NCBI GenBank assembly: GCA_003290165.1
Contig: QNQO01001172.1
Coordinates: 124,001 to 188,000, forward strand
Length of the DNA: 64,000 nt
DNA from: Berberis thunbergii
Taxonomy: Eukaryota; Streptophyta; Magnoliopsida; Ranunculales; Berberidaceae
Direction: 5' to 3'
Part shown: positions 1 to 11,940 of the stretch, piece after piece
How the letters are laid out: each line of letters starts with the position of its first letter
Position numbering within the stretch: position 1 is the stretch's first letter
Notes under the pieces: model-generated
The model's database searches: none
The model's input: the letters and a program-made list of their open reading frames with translations, nothing else
What the model was told of the DNA's origin: nothing
Program-made: the position numbers and the translations under genes

Positions 1-1110
1 AAGGAGGTCACAATGGTCCAATTAAGTACTTCCTTGTGCTACCGCTCTGTAAGCCAATAGATGTGAGAACGATGTGATGTTAAATGCACACTTGAGGCTT
101 GTGTTCCTAACCAAAAACTGTTAGTTACACCAATTCTTCTTGTGGATCGTAGCTTACTTATAACTCGGCGTACCGGGTGAATTACCCTTGTGGCAGTGGC
201 CTCTCGGAGTTCATTGAATGATTAAACCCATCGTCACTTTTAGCTTGGATCAACACAAAAATATTGGATTCACCTTGGTCTTGGTTGTCCTATGAACACC
301 GTACCTAAAAAATGCTCTATCTAACTTGCTAATTGATTTTAATTATGTTAGGATATTGGTTGCACACAGCTGGAGTGATGAGGTGGGGATATCAAGTCCC
401 ACCAATTTCTATTTATAAGCTGGGTCTGCTTATTATGAATTACTAAAGTTTAGCATCCACAATTACAGAAATTTAACAACCAATCACACAATTTCAAACA
501 ATTACACCAAGCACCCTGGTCGCTAATACGTTGCGTGTGATAGAAATACTTACAGTGTGCGCATTCCGTTCTACACAAAAGTTAGCACAATTCAAAAAAA
601 AGTCCAACTTCTCTTTATATGTTTCAATCAGCACACAAGCACATGCAAATAAATTTACTGGTCTTGGTCTTAGAAGTCGGATTTCTAAATCATAAAAAAT
701 TATTGGGTAACAATTAAAATTGTTTCCCTATAATTTCTTTTGACTTAGAAAATTTTGGGTTTTTTTTTTTTTTTTAATTAAACAAAATGAAAAATAGTAA
801 AGTTCAAAAAATTATTACACCGCACACTCGTAAAACGAGGTGAAAATAAAAGTACAACTATCCTCACAAAATAAAAATAAAAATTTTCTTGATGTTTTTG
901 CAGGATCGTCCAATATCCTCGAGAAGCGTGTATTCTACAAAATCAAACACAAAATGAGTGTAAAAAGAACTTAATAAAATAAAAATAAATTGAAATTTTT
1001 TTTTTGTTTTTGTTTTGTTGTTTTTTTTTAAAATTTTTAAAATTTTTTTTTTTTTATGATTTTTTTTTAATTAGTGAAAATAAATCTTCAATTCAATTAC
1101 ACCGCAACCT
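1..1110 (-). mobile_element. Noncoding internal leader of an Athila-like LTR element
   Basis: This stretch lies downstream (on the minus strand) of the LTR and primer-binding site that follow it, so it should be the 5' untranslated internal region of that element, which continues past the left edge of the window. It is AT-rich, has long T-runs around 750-770 and 990-1070, and I see no open reading frame longer than 60 codons that looks like gag. The assignment is an inference from position only. Confidence 0.45.
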
Positions 1111-1128
1111 TCCCCGGCAACGGCGCCA
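1111..1128 (-). other. Primer-binding site, tRNA-Asp type
   Basis: The plus strand reads TCCCCGGCAACGGCGCCA, which as far as I recall is the exact 3' end of plant tRNA-Asp(GUC) with its terminal CCA. Its complement is the primer-binding site used by Athila-type Ty3/gypsy elements. It sits 6 bp inside the LTR boundary at 1135, which fixes the element's orientation as minus. Confidence 0.75.
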
Positions 1129-1134
1129 AAAACT

Positions 1135-3090
1135 TGATGGGGATTTAACTAACCTAAATTAACAGGTTAATTTAACCTACTTGTAATACCGCAAGTGCAC
1201 GGTGCCTAACTGGTAGACAACGGCAAGTACGGGTCGATCCCACGAAGAAGGTGAATGCAATTGAAATTTTAAGAAATTATCTAAACTAATTAAAATGGAA
1301 AATGGGGGTTACAGTGTTTTTAAAAGAAAACTAAATTAAAGATAATAAAACAAAATAAAATGATAAGATGGATGGAATGGATTTTGTGCGGTTTGGATTC
1401 ACCGATGAGCTAACAAAAATATATTTAAATCTAAATTACTGAGATATTAAACGAGAAGCTTTAGGGATGAAAATCCCTTGCTTACACCGAAGATGTGATC
1501 ATTAAATATTCAATTCCAATTATGTTAAGTTTCTTTTAAACATTAACAATTTATCTCAAGCAAGTGAACTTTCACCAAGCATTAAGTGTCTTTTTAGGGC
1601 ACACTTAATCAAAGTTCAAGTTTAAAACTTTTTAGCAAATGCTTTGAATATTAATCAAAGGTAAATCTAACTACCAAACATATCAATTTTTAATTGAACA
1701 TGAAAGGTGAAAGCAGTTAATCAATATTCAGAAATAAATTGTTGTTAAACAATAAAACCTTAATTCAGTAAAATAAATTTAAAATAATTGATGGTGGCAC
1801 TCAGCAAATCAGGGTGTGGGTGTGCACGAATCCCGAGGGAATGACCAAAATTGCTCTGTGGTGGTACAGAGCAATTCTGTGGGTGGAAATAGCCAGAAAA
1901 ATCAATTTAAAACCATTTCCCGCCTGCTACAGTAACCCGCGAGTTCGGTCTTCTTCTCCAGCGAGACAGCGGCTGCTCCGCCGCCTTCCGTAGCTCCTCG
2001 CGGGCTTCCCGACCGCCAAATGAATGCTAGAACCTGCAAAGACGAGCAAGGGTGAAGAAAATCCCGAAAAATAGCAAAAACAGACAGCGATAAGTCGGGA
2101 GGAAAACTCCCTGTTTTCAGCCGGCTGTCGCGGCTATTCCGCGGCGTGCCTTGCTCCTTGCGTCTTCCCTCGACTCCTATTGATCCTAGATCCTGCAAAT
2201 ACGAGCAAACAGTGAGAATAAACTAAGAAAATAGCAACAAAAACCGAAGAGAAATCGGGAAGAGATTCCCTGTTTTCGCTCCCTGTTTCAGCCGGCTGTG
2301 AGCTCCGCCGCAAGGTGGTGGTTGCGGTGTTTGGTCGGTTCGTGATGGCGGTCGTGAGAGAATGAACTCGAGACAAAAAGAGGCCGAGAGAGGGGAGGAA
2401 AACACGCTGTCGCGACGTGAAACATAGTCGCGATGCGGCTCTGTTCCGCGACTAGGATGGCGCTCTGTCGCGGCTGGTTCGTGGCCTGTTGTGGTGGTGG
2501 AACTCGTGCAAAGGTGGTGGTTGTGTGGACAGGGGAGAGGAGCAGAGGGTGGTGGCGATGGAAGAGTTGAACGCTAAACAGGGTTGTCACCCCCTGTTTC
2601 GCGGTGGTGGCGCGAGAACGGTGGCGGAATTGGTGGTGGTAATCGGTGGTGACGGTGGTGGCTTTGGTGGTAATCACCTTGAGAGGAGGAAGAGGGTTTG
2701 ATCTCTCCTTCCAATCTGTTCCCTTCTCTTCCTCCCTCCCCTCTTTTCTAAAACCATCGTATTGTATTTATAGAGATAAGGATTAGGTTTGGGTTTGGGT
2801 TTGGGTTTGGTTTTAGGGTAGGAATTGGTTTAGGTTTGGTTTTAGGGTATGAATGGGTTTAGGTTTGGTTTTAGGGTATGAATGGGTTTAGGTTTGGGTT
2901 TGGGTTTGGGTTTGGTTTTATGATTGCTTTATACCACCATTGGAATCAACTAATTGTCGTTCCTTAACTTGCCGGTTTAATCTGATTTCATCGTTTACGC
3001 TCAAATTCCTACAAAGATAGGAAAACGAAATAGTTACTATAAAATATATAATCGAAACACTAACATGTATAAATTAAGGGGTATATTATG
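1135..3090 (-). mobile_element. LTR of an Athila-like Ty3/gypsy element (5' LTR, minus strand)
   Basis: The LTR begins on the plus strand with TGATGGGGATTT, next to the primer-binding site, and runs to about 3090, where it meets a different element; the far boundary is approximate. It contains a direct repeat of about 159 bp (units near 2033 and 2192, both with CCTGCAAA...ACGAGCAA and a shared CAGCCGGCTGT), a GC-rich stretch at 1920-2700 and TTTGGG-rich tracts at 2783-2922. Several short reading frames cross 1900-2700 on both strands, but they follow the repeats and GC content and show no known domain. The long LTR and primer type fit the Athila lineage. Confidence 0.6.
2783..2922 (+). repeat. 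TTTGGG/TTTAGGG-like short tandem tract in the LTR
   Basis: Two runs of TTTGGG units flank degenerate units of the type GGTTTAGGTTTGGTTTTAGGGTATGAATG. The units resemble the plant telomere repeat TTTAGGG but are irregular. They lie inside the LTR, so an internal expansion of LTR sequence is more likely than telomere capture. Confidence 0.7.
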
Positions 3091-3199
3091 TAATAATTAT
3101 GTGACTATCAGTACTCATGTGTCTTCAAAGGGAAACTCATCCGCAATAGGGGGAGCCCCTACTTAACCAGGCAAGCTTAGTCAACTTCGACTGATGACG

Positions 3200-4035
3200 A
3201 CGACTTTTGGTTCATCCCGACGCCTAGTTTGCTCAGCGCGAATGTCGATGGTTTAGGAAGTGGGAGTCTAATCGGCGCTATTATGTCTGGTGACGACGAC
3301 TCGCCAGAGACAGTTGCCCCATTTGCGGACAACGGTCGCCGAACTTGATCAGGTAAGCCTAGCCAGTGACAACTGATAGCGATAGCTTCTAATCAAAGCC
3401 TAGACCTGTAGCCCCTCTGCGCGGGTGTAGATAGTTTGGACGGTGGAAGCCTAGTCAGTTCCTACTGATGTCGATGATTCGCCACGAGACCATTGCTCTT
3501 CTATAGACCATGGTCGCTGAATTACCAACCCCAGACTTGTAGCTCGTTCCGCGCGGGTGTAGGTGTTTTGGAAGGTGGGAGTCTAGTCCGTGTAGAACTA
3601 ATTTCGATGGATTGCCATGGGACCAGTTGGTACAGACCATGGTTGCCGAGAACTCCCAAATATGTAGCTCGATGTGCATGGGTGTAGATGATTTGGAAGG
3701 TGGGAGCCTAATCAGTTCTGAACTAATTCTGACATCTTGCCACGGGACCACTGTTCTTCTATAGACCATTGTCGCCGACTTGCCTCATCCAAAACTTGTA
3801 ACCTACTCCGCACTGGTGTAGATGGTTTGGAAGGTGGGAGCCTTGTCAGTCTCGAACTGATGTCCACGGCTCACCACAAGGTTATCGCTCTTCAATAGAC
3901 AATGATTGTCTAATTCTCAGATCCCTAACCTGTAACCCCCTCCGTGCGGGTATAGATGATTCAGAATATGGGAGCCTAGTCAGCCTCGATTGATGTCAAC
4001 GGCTCACCACGCGACCACCACTCCCTTTCAAAATA
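3200..4035 (+). repeat. Tandem array, about 133-bp unit (copy 1)
   Basis: The marker GGTGGGAG(T/C)CTAGTC recurs at 3261, 3444, 3576, 3701, 3835 and 3969, giving spacings of 183, 132, 125, 134 and 134 bp. Each unit also has a motif like TATAGACCATGGTCGC and one like GTAGATGGTTTGGAAGG. The array lies where Tat elements have a hypervariable 3' untranslated region. The same array, with the long unit at the same end, is found inverted at 27050-27900. Confidence 0.85.
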
Positions 4036-4632
4036 GCGGTCGCAAAAATAAATCATAGCTCAGGCAGCGCCTTCATGCTCACATAGGTTGACATTCTATT
4101 ATCAGTAGTGGCCACTCAAGCTAACCTAGGAATCATCTCACTAACACACGGACGAACGCTACATGGAATGCCAGCCTGAGCTTACGAAACCTAACTTGGG
4201 ACAAACGCTCTAGCTCAATGACAATGCATGTGTCCGACTACCACAGTTCACTCATGCCAGCAATCGCAATCGCCAATCAGATACGCAAATTAAGTCCCCA
4301 GTGCCTTGCCTTAAAGATGAGCTACAGCCTGAGTAGCGTAGCCCAGTGTTAAACCATCTGCAGAACACCCACTGTTGGATGTAACTAATCGATAGTGACT
4401 CTGAGACCTCACAGAAGAACAGGTCAAAATCATTTGCGACATAAATGGTCAAACTCCCAGCAGCAAACAGACCACTCGACTTTCTGCTAACCCAACCAGA
4501 CCTATGTCAAAGTAAAATGACAAGTCAAAAGCTCACAATAGAGAGACCACACATGATACGGGTACAAAGTGTACTCAAAATAAACTTGTTTTCATTGACA
4601 GTTGAAACAGAAAAGGTACAAGTGTACAAAGT

Positions 4633-7010
4633 CTACTCCTCATCAGGAGGGGGTGCAGAAACAAGAGAACTAAACTTAACAGAGGAAGGAACGGGAATTG
4701 CATCTGTACGTGCCTCAATTTGAGCATTATGATCTGGATCGCCCTCTTCTTCTGATGATGCAGAGACCATTGCTAAGTCTGCGTAAGACATCTTCTTAAT
4801 ATACAAGGTCCCATTCCGGATGTTCTTCCTTCATTAGCGCCAGCAACTCTAATCTCCCATGCATGACCTAGCAGAATTCACACTTGCCCTGCGCCATGAG
4901 AAGCTCTTCCTCACACGCTTTCGTTTCAGCAAGTTCACGTTCCGAAACCTCAAGCTTGCCAGTCATCACATCAACCTGAGACTACTCCATAGCCAAACTA
5001 CTTTTAGAACCACTAAGCTCATGTTGCTCCAATTGAAACTGTTCTTCAGCTTTCCCCGCTACCTGAGCCTTGAAATTCACGTCGGCCTCTAACTGTTGTC
5101 TCTGGGCAACCCATTCAGCCTTCTTCATGGTGTTCTCCTCAGCAAAAGATGGCAACTCAAAGTGCATCTTAGCCACAACTTCTTACACAACCTCCAAATC
5201 ACGGAAGATCAGATCCAACTCTTGCTTGAATCTGTCCCTCGCGAACACCGTCTCTACCAAATCAGACTCAAGGGCTTCTAGATGAACCCTCTAAGTCTCA
5301 GCAACAACGGCTTATTGTTTCAGCCTCGTCTTCTGAATCTACTTCCTTAATAGCTCAATCTCAAAAAATGCTTCAAAATACAACTTCTGCATAGTTTTGA
5401 AGGCACGCTCTATGTTGTACACCCTCTCACGAGCCACCTCAACTTTTGTCCCAGCAACGACCACCTGGCTCAAATGAGACATCCTCAACATAAGGTGTTT
5501 TAAACCTTTTCCATACACCCTTCTAGCGTAACATCCTTAGGTTTTGGAGTGTGGTCCATCAGCCAGTTGTAACGCCTGCTTATGTGTTTCCTCGAAGCAT
5601 AATCGACATCAACCTCCTGGCAGGCCTGGTTGCTTACCGTCACTACATCCAGAGCAAACCAACTTATCTGTGCATTCGGATGGAGCTCTCCCGAACACGA
5701 AATTACACCATCATCGCCCTTGGTAGTCGCTACTACTCCAAGACCCTCATCCACGACCTTCCCTTTGTCACCAGTAGCTAACACTTTATTGCGAGACGGC
5801 TCAACAGAATCCAAAGGTAAAGAAGGAAGCAAATTGTCCAACGAACCCTCCATCACCCTGATATACGGTATGGAACAAGATGGAGAATAATGCGGACTAC
5901 AAGAAGGATGACCCACATTGCCACGACCACTGTCGGATGACCCATCAGCGGACTGATTGGGCTCTGAGACCTTAGGCGAATCCTCGACCCTCCAGAAGAA
6001 CGGTTATAATTTGGTCAGCACCAATAGAAGCCGCAACAATAGCCAGCATTAGCTTCTCGCTCAAAGCTTCAGCCAGCTCGGTACTTAGATTCGACGCATT
6101 TTCAACCCCTTCTAATCAAAGGCGGTCCCTTTCATAGCCAGATACTTCGGCCTCCACCCTGGCATGCCGGTCAGGTTCACGCTCCTCCCTCACTGGAGCA
6201 GACCGTTTGGGAGTCAACTTGGTCCCAACATGAGATCTCTTTGACCTCACAAAGGACATGAGCGTCTCAGAAAGCCCCTCCATGTCAGACAAAGTAGGAG
6301 CATTAACTTTGGAAGCCTTCCTCTTTCTAGAAGTGGTTCTTCCTTCAGACTTAACCGTCGGGGTTTGGTAAAGAGGGGGGCCACATGCCAGTTGGCCTAC
6401 AAACCACTGCGGCTAAAGTTAGTAGGACATAAAATGTCTTTCACATGCATCTTCAGCATGTCGGAAATGCCATCATAGTGTCTTGCTTGATCATCTGGAG
6501 AAATAGGAGTGGTGGAGAACCTCCCTACAAAGAAACACGCACGTGATCAGCATACAATCGACGCAATGAAATAAAAGGGTTAAGCTATACATACGAAGTG
6601 GCTTGAACTCCAACTCTAGTGGACAATCCTTGAACTTGAAGTATCTCGAATCCGAATGAGCCAATAAGCAGTATTTCTACCAGAACTTGAAGTCATCCGG
6701 CAACTTGTTGAAGCAAGCCGGCAACATCATCTTACAAACAACGTGATCATTCAGCCAATGAGAAGTCAGCAACTGGATCACCCGCTAATGCCAACATCCT
6801 TCAATTTGATCAAAATAAGAAGGATAATCCAAGAAGCGCCAAATCTCATTAAGAATAGGAAAACGACTCCAGTTTGAAGTATTCCGCAGTGTAAACAGAC
6901 GAACCCTTTTGAAGGAAACATCAACGTTTGATCATCATTTAGAACATAGAATGGCATGTCCTCTAAGACCCCGAACTTCTTTCGAAATTCAACAAGGCCC
7001 AACTCGAAAA
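4633..7010 (-). pseudogene. Antisense ORF of Tat-type element, copy 1 (decayed)
   Basis: The minus strand encodes fragments of one long protein in several frames: an N-terminal piece at 7002-6778 (VLEDMPFYVLNDDQTLMF), a middle piece at 5916-5500 and a coiled-coil-like C-terminal piece near 5176-4982 rich in E, Q, K and A. The pieces align in order with those of the inverted copy at 23950-26448 and end at a comparable point (TAG at 4633-4635). The N-terminal part resembles the plant putative gypsy-type transposon domain (Transposase_28). Frameshifts and stops mean it cannot make protein. Its function in Tat elements is unknown. Confidence 0.6.
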
Positions 7011-7343
7011 CCGACCTATCTTTGAAAAACTGGAGGCCCTTGGCTAAAGTCTCATCATCAATACGGTTTTAGCAAGGCATGAGGAAGGTAAACAAGCTTT
7101 CAATCAAAAAACGAACAGGGTGGAATCTCTAAAAGCAAAGAAATTGAAGAGTTAATCTCCGCAGAAAGAATGATCTAAATAGGGATTGGTTTACCGCCTC
7201 TACCCCACTGAACCGACACATGCTTAACTAATGAAGCACGCGGCTCAAGCTACGATTCAAACTCGATCATCATGAGTGGTGTATCTTTTCAAGAAGTGAC
7301 ATAGTGAACCGATGCGATGGCCCACAAACTCGGGGGGAGTAGC

Positions 7344-7970
7344 TGATGATACACCAAAATGGTCTCTCTTCAACACCGTACACGTGACATGATGATCTAA
7401 AAAAATAATAGGCCCAAGCGTTAGCCCTACATTGATTCGGCCCAAGTGGTTCCAAGCTCGCACAATGCAGTCCGCTAGACAAACCCAAATCATTACAGCT
7501 TGCTAGGCCCACGTGTCTCACAACTATATTCAATACTCGTAACCCTGCTAAGGCAAGTATCTCGAGGATTAGTTTTGAACAGCCAAGACAACAACACTTT
7601 GTTTCTAACTACGAAGCAAATACTAGAGTATACGTCGTACATGGAAACTTCTATCACGGGCAAACTTCCCTTCACAACACAACTCCTAATTAGAGAAGAA
7701 TCTCCACGAAGATCTTCCCTAAACTACGCCACTGATGGCCTGGTCGAACCAGGACTTTAGCACTATAAATGAGACATAGGTTGGTAAGCTAAGGTGCGCT
7801 ACAAATTCTTTGTTTACAGCATTACGCCTTCCTTAGATTCATGTCTGACTTTAGCATCGGAGTGTCATCGGCCACCGCAATGGTGATTTGTGGCTCACAT
7901 GTGTTCCATGTGTAGATCAGCAGGCTTTTCAGGTCAAGGTCAAAGTAGGGAGCGAAAATTGACTGCATCA
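7344..7970 (+). mobile_element. LTR, family A (copy 1, 3' LTR)
   Basis: It starts TGATGATACACCAAAA right after a purine tract and ends GACTGCATCA, 627 bp. Other copies are at 16970-17638, 21399-21930, 23024-23688 (minus) and 32513-32690 (minus, partial). A TATA box (TATAAAT at 7764) stands about 200 bp before the end, as expected for the LTR promoter. The next base belongs to a reverse-transcriptase reading frame of another element. Confidence 0.88.
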
Positions 7971-10690
7971 GTAGACATTTCTCCATCATTGCTCACAGGT
8001 TGCAAGTCAACCCAGATAAGAAGCCAGTCTGACAGAAAAGAAGGTACGTTGCCTCAGAGTGTAACCATGCAATCAATAATGAGGTGCATTAATGAATGCA
8101 TAAATGATCAAGGAACCCACTACCAAAATTAATTGGCCAACACAATTCTAGTCAAGAAAAAGAATAGAAAATGGAGGGCATGTGTAGACTACAAGGACCT
8201 CAACAAAGCCTGCCTGAAAAACAATTACTCCCACCAATAAATCAGATAATGGATGCCACTTATAGACACGGACTGTTAAGCTTCTTGGACGCATATTCTG
8301 GCTACAACCAAATAAACATTCACCCATCGGATCAGAAGAAGACATCTTTCATAACAAAAAGAGGTATTATTGCTAACGAGCGATGCCATTCGGACTAAAG
8401 AATGTGGGAGCCACGTACCAACATCTTGTGAACAGAATGTGAGATCAAATTGCAAGACCTAGGAGGTGTACATTAAAGACATGCTAGCCAAGAGCCTACG
8501 TAAAATGACCACATCAAATACCTTGAACAAGCCACAAGTACAAAATGAAGCTGAACCCAGAAAAATGTACGTTAAAAGTATAATCAGGGAAGTTCCTCGA
8601 GTATATGGTCAATTTGAGAGGGATCAAAGCTGATCCAAAACAGATACAAGCACTCCTCAACATGCAATCGACTACCAACATCAAAGGTGTTCAAAACCTG
8701 AAAGGTAAGATAACAGCCTTGAACAGGTTCATCTCCAGATCATCAGACAAATGTCTTCCCTTATTCAATATCGTGAAAGAGAGCAAAACGTTCAAATGGA
8801 GTGATGAATGTGAACAAACTTTCCAAATCCCAAATAGGGAACAATGAACTATTATCAAATCCAAGAACAGGCGTAACACTGTATTTGTATCTATCGGCAT
8901 CGAAACATGCAGTCAGTTCGGTACTGATACACAAGGTGAATGGCACACAAAAGCCAGTCTACTACGTCAAGAAGACATTTGCGGACGTGAAAGTTAACTA
9001 CCCATCTCTGGAGAAACTAGCACTCGCATTGGTCGTATCTTCCATAAAACTACAACCGTATTTCCAAGCCCACCCGATCATTATCTTGATCGAACACCCA
9101 CTTCGGTCAATACTGCGTAAACCAGAGTTTTTCGGAAGATTGGTGAAATGGGCAGTAGAACTTGGTCAGTTCCACATCAACTATGCTCCTAAGACGCACG
9201 GATGAAAGACTACCATCAAAAGGCAAGTGAGTTGATTGAAAGCTTCAAAGCAAAAACCATTCAATGGTGCGCTAGAGCGGAAAATGAAAAAGCATACAGC
9301 TTGTCTAAGGAGGCATCGTGTGCTAAAGAAACTATAATCCACTCATCACAATACAAAAGAGTTCAATCTTGGAGAACCAATCACAAAAAACGTGTACAAC
9401 AGATCAGGAGAGCAATTCATAATTCCAATCCTGACGTACATACAAAATGGAGCAGTACTAATGAATAAGATAGAGGCTTGTAAACTACAAAAGAGATCAG
9501 CACAGTACACAGATTAACAATAGACTCTACAGAAGGTCCGCTGCTAAGATGCCTTTCACCCAACGATGTTTATCATATTCTACAAGAAAATCATTACGGC
9601 ATATGCGGGAACCCTCCAGGAAAGAGAACATTAGCTCACAAAGCCTTAACATTAGGATACTATTGGCCAACAATGCAACAAGATGCAAATGAAAATGTTT
9701 GAACTTGCGAAGAATGTCAACGATTAGCTCTATACATCACATACCAAGCCATAACCTAATCCCGATGAGTAGTCTGTGGAAATTTGTGCAATGGGGAATG
9801 GACATCATAGAACCGCTTCAAGTATCCAACAGAAAAAAGTTCCTCCCCATGGCACTAGATTACTTCACCAAATGGGTAGAAGTAGAACCAATGGTGGAGA
9901 TAGGAAAAACTCAAATCGAAAACTTTCTTTGGAAGGACATAATATGCATATTCGAAGTCCCCAGAGTAATTGTCATTGACAATGAAAAGCAATTTATATA
10001 TAGTAAATAAATAAATAAATAAGGCAAAAAAGTCAAAAAGTTGTTTGAGAACTTAAACATCAAAACCACTTTTCAACACCCGCCCACCCGCAAGGTAACA
10101 GACAAGGAGAAGTGACCAACCGAACAATCCCAGAAGCAATAAGAGAGAAGCGTGAAGCGTGAAACATCAAAAGGATTGTGGGTATCCAAACTGCCAAGCA
10201 TCCTCTGGGCCTACATAACAATGAAGATAACTCCGATCGGAGAAACACCATTTGTCCTGGCATATGGATCCGAAGCAATGGTACCAGTAGAAATTGGCAT
10301 GCCAACATTTAGAACTGAAGAATTTTGAATAGAAGATAACAATAAAGCACTGCGCATTGGACTGGGCTATCTCGATGAGAAATGAGACAAAGTTTTGATC
10401 AAAGCAGCGATCTACCAACAGAAAATGGCTATTTACTACAATAAACAAAAGTCAAGCACCGCACGTTCAACATCAACGATTGGGTGCTTAGAAAAGTCCA
10501 AATCAATACAAAAGAACTAGATGCGGGTAAACTGAATCAAAACTGAGAAGGATCATACAAAGTGGTAAAAATCAACAGACCAGGAACATACTGGTTAGAA
10601 GCTTCAAAGGGTTAAAAACTTAAAAGACCATGGAATGTCGAACACTTGAAAAGTATTATCAATAAACTTCCAAACTTCATCTGATGCTCT
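7971..10690 (+). pseudogene. Tat-type pol fragment: reverse transcriptase, RNase H, integrase
   Basis: The order is RT (8110-8600: LANTILVKKKN, then LSFLDAYSGYNQI, then MPFGLKNVGATYQ), RNase H (8800-9205: KPVYYV, YPSLEKLALALVV, GRLVKWAVELG), a shortened second RNase H piece (9202-9300), integrase zinc-binding part (9540-9715: ENHYGICG, GYYWPTMQQDA, CEECQR) and integrase core (9770-10020: VQWGMDIIEPL, DYFTKWVE, VIVIDNEKQF), then the C-terminal part to about 10690 (GETPFVLAYGSEAMVPVEIG). The RT active site expected as YxDD reads YIKD at 8469-8480, so the first aspartate is lost. Many stops and frameshifts are present and an AAAT microsatellite interrupts integrase at 10003-10022. The dual RNase H and sequence style fit the Tat lineage. 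It is inactive. Confidence 0.85.
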
Positions 10691-10721
10691 AATAATCTAA
10701 TTTATTCAAAACACCAAAGTC

Positions 10722-11600
10722 AGACTAGGAAGTTAGTCGTAAATTTTCTGGTCCGCTCAACATGTCGGACCACGAAGTATATTTTATAAGTCTGGACATA
10801 AAAGTCAGACTTAATCGTAAATTTTCTGGTCCGATCACCATGTTAAACCACGAAGTGTACTTAATAAGTCGGGACGTATAAAGCAGACTTACTCATAAAT
10901 ATTTTGGCCCGATCACCATGTCAAACCACGAAGTGTATTTAATAAGTCAGGACGTACAAGTCAGACTTACTCGTAAATCTTCTGGCCGGATCACCATGTC
11001 GGACCACAAAGTGTACTTAAGAAGTCAGAACGTACAAGTCATAGTTAGTAGTAAATCTTCTAGCTCGATCACTATGTTGGATCAGAAAACATATTTAAAA
11101 AGTCAGGACATGCAAGTCATATTTACTCATAAATCTTTTGGCCTGATCACCATGTTGGACCACGAAGTGTATTTAATAAGTCAGGACATACAAGTCAAAC
11201 TTACTCATAAATCTTCTGGCCTGATCACCATGTCAGACCACGAAGTATTTAATAACTTAGGACGTATAAGTCAGGCTTAGTTGGAAACCCTCTAGTCTGA
11301 ATAGCATGTCGGCCCATGAGATTTATTTAATAAGTCAAGATGTATAAGTCAGACTTGTCTCCTGGTCTGATTACTGCGTCGGAGCACGAAGTATACCTAA
11401 TAAGTCAGAACGTATAAGTCAAACTTAATCAAAATTTATAATATGATTACAATGTCGGACAACAAGACATATCAAATTAATCAGGACAACCAAGTCAAAA
11501 TTACTTACAAAGTCTCATTGTCTGGTCAACATGACAGACAAAAAAACATATTAGAACTAGTTGATACAGTAAAGTCAGACCAAGTCCAAAAGTAGGAAAG
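10722..11600 (+). repeat. 78-bp tandem array downstream of pol
   Basis: The marker ACCACGAAG recurs at exact 78-bp steps (10771, 10849, 10927, 11005, 11083, 11161, 11239), followed by degenerate units near 11315, 11385 and 11460. Units contain GTCAGACTTACTCGTAAAT and CTGGTCCGATCACCATGTC. Because 78 is 26 codons, one frame stays open over 10918-11280 as 26-residue repeats. It occupies the 3' untranslated region of the Tat-type element, a place known for such arrays. Confidence 0.92.
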
Positions 11601-11940
11601 CCAAGTCTGAACTACTAAGTTAGATGAAAACGTATACGAAACTAGAACAACAAAGTTAGACTATATTTACTATCTACAAATATATCACATGGTTAGCCTA
11701 AACGTTAAAGTCAAGCCACGACTACGACATTCTCTAGGCCATAAACAATCAAAAGAGACATACAAGTTGAACAACGACTGTTATGAGAGAAGAAAATAAA
11801 ACAACGACAAACACATAAGTATCAAAAAACAAGCATTCATTAATGATTTTGTCTACTACATCAGGAAAAGAAATAACAACAATAGTTGGATAAGAGATAG
11901 ATAAAGTAATTAAATCATCACCAGCAAGAACAATTGGAAA

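Larger units (their letters stand above)
3110..7970 (+). mobile_element. Tat-type LTR element, 3' part (family A, copy 1)
   Basis: Only the 3' part of this element is present: 133-bp tandem repeats, an antisense reading frame, a purine-rich tract (CGGGGGGAGTAGC at 7331-7343) and the 3' LTR. The order matches the Tat lineage of plant Ty3/gypsy elements, which carry tandem repeats and an extra antisense ORF between pol and the 3' LTR. The 5' side is cut off where the Athila-like LTR begins. The 3' LTR ends inside the pol gene of the next element, so this copy inserted into it or was joined to it by rearrangement. A closely related copy lies inverted at 23024-32690. Confidence 0.75.

Noticed and set aside
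1902..2701. Overlapping reading frames of 60-129 codons on both strands
   Set aside because: They lie in a GC-rich, internally repeated LTR segment, overlap each other on both strands and show no domain.
5500..5916. 138-codon minus-strand frame as a separate host gene
   Set aside because: It aligns with the antisense ORF of the related element at 25140-25465 and is part of that decayed protein.
10918..11280. 120-codon plus-strand frame as a gene
   Set aside because: It is made only of the 78-bp tandem unit, whose length is a multiple of three; this explains the open frame.
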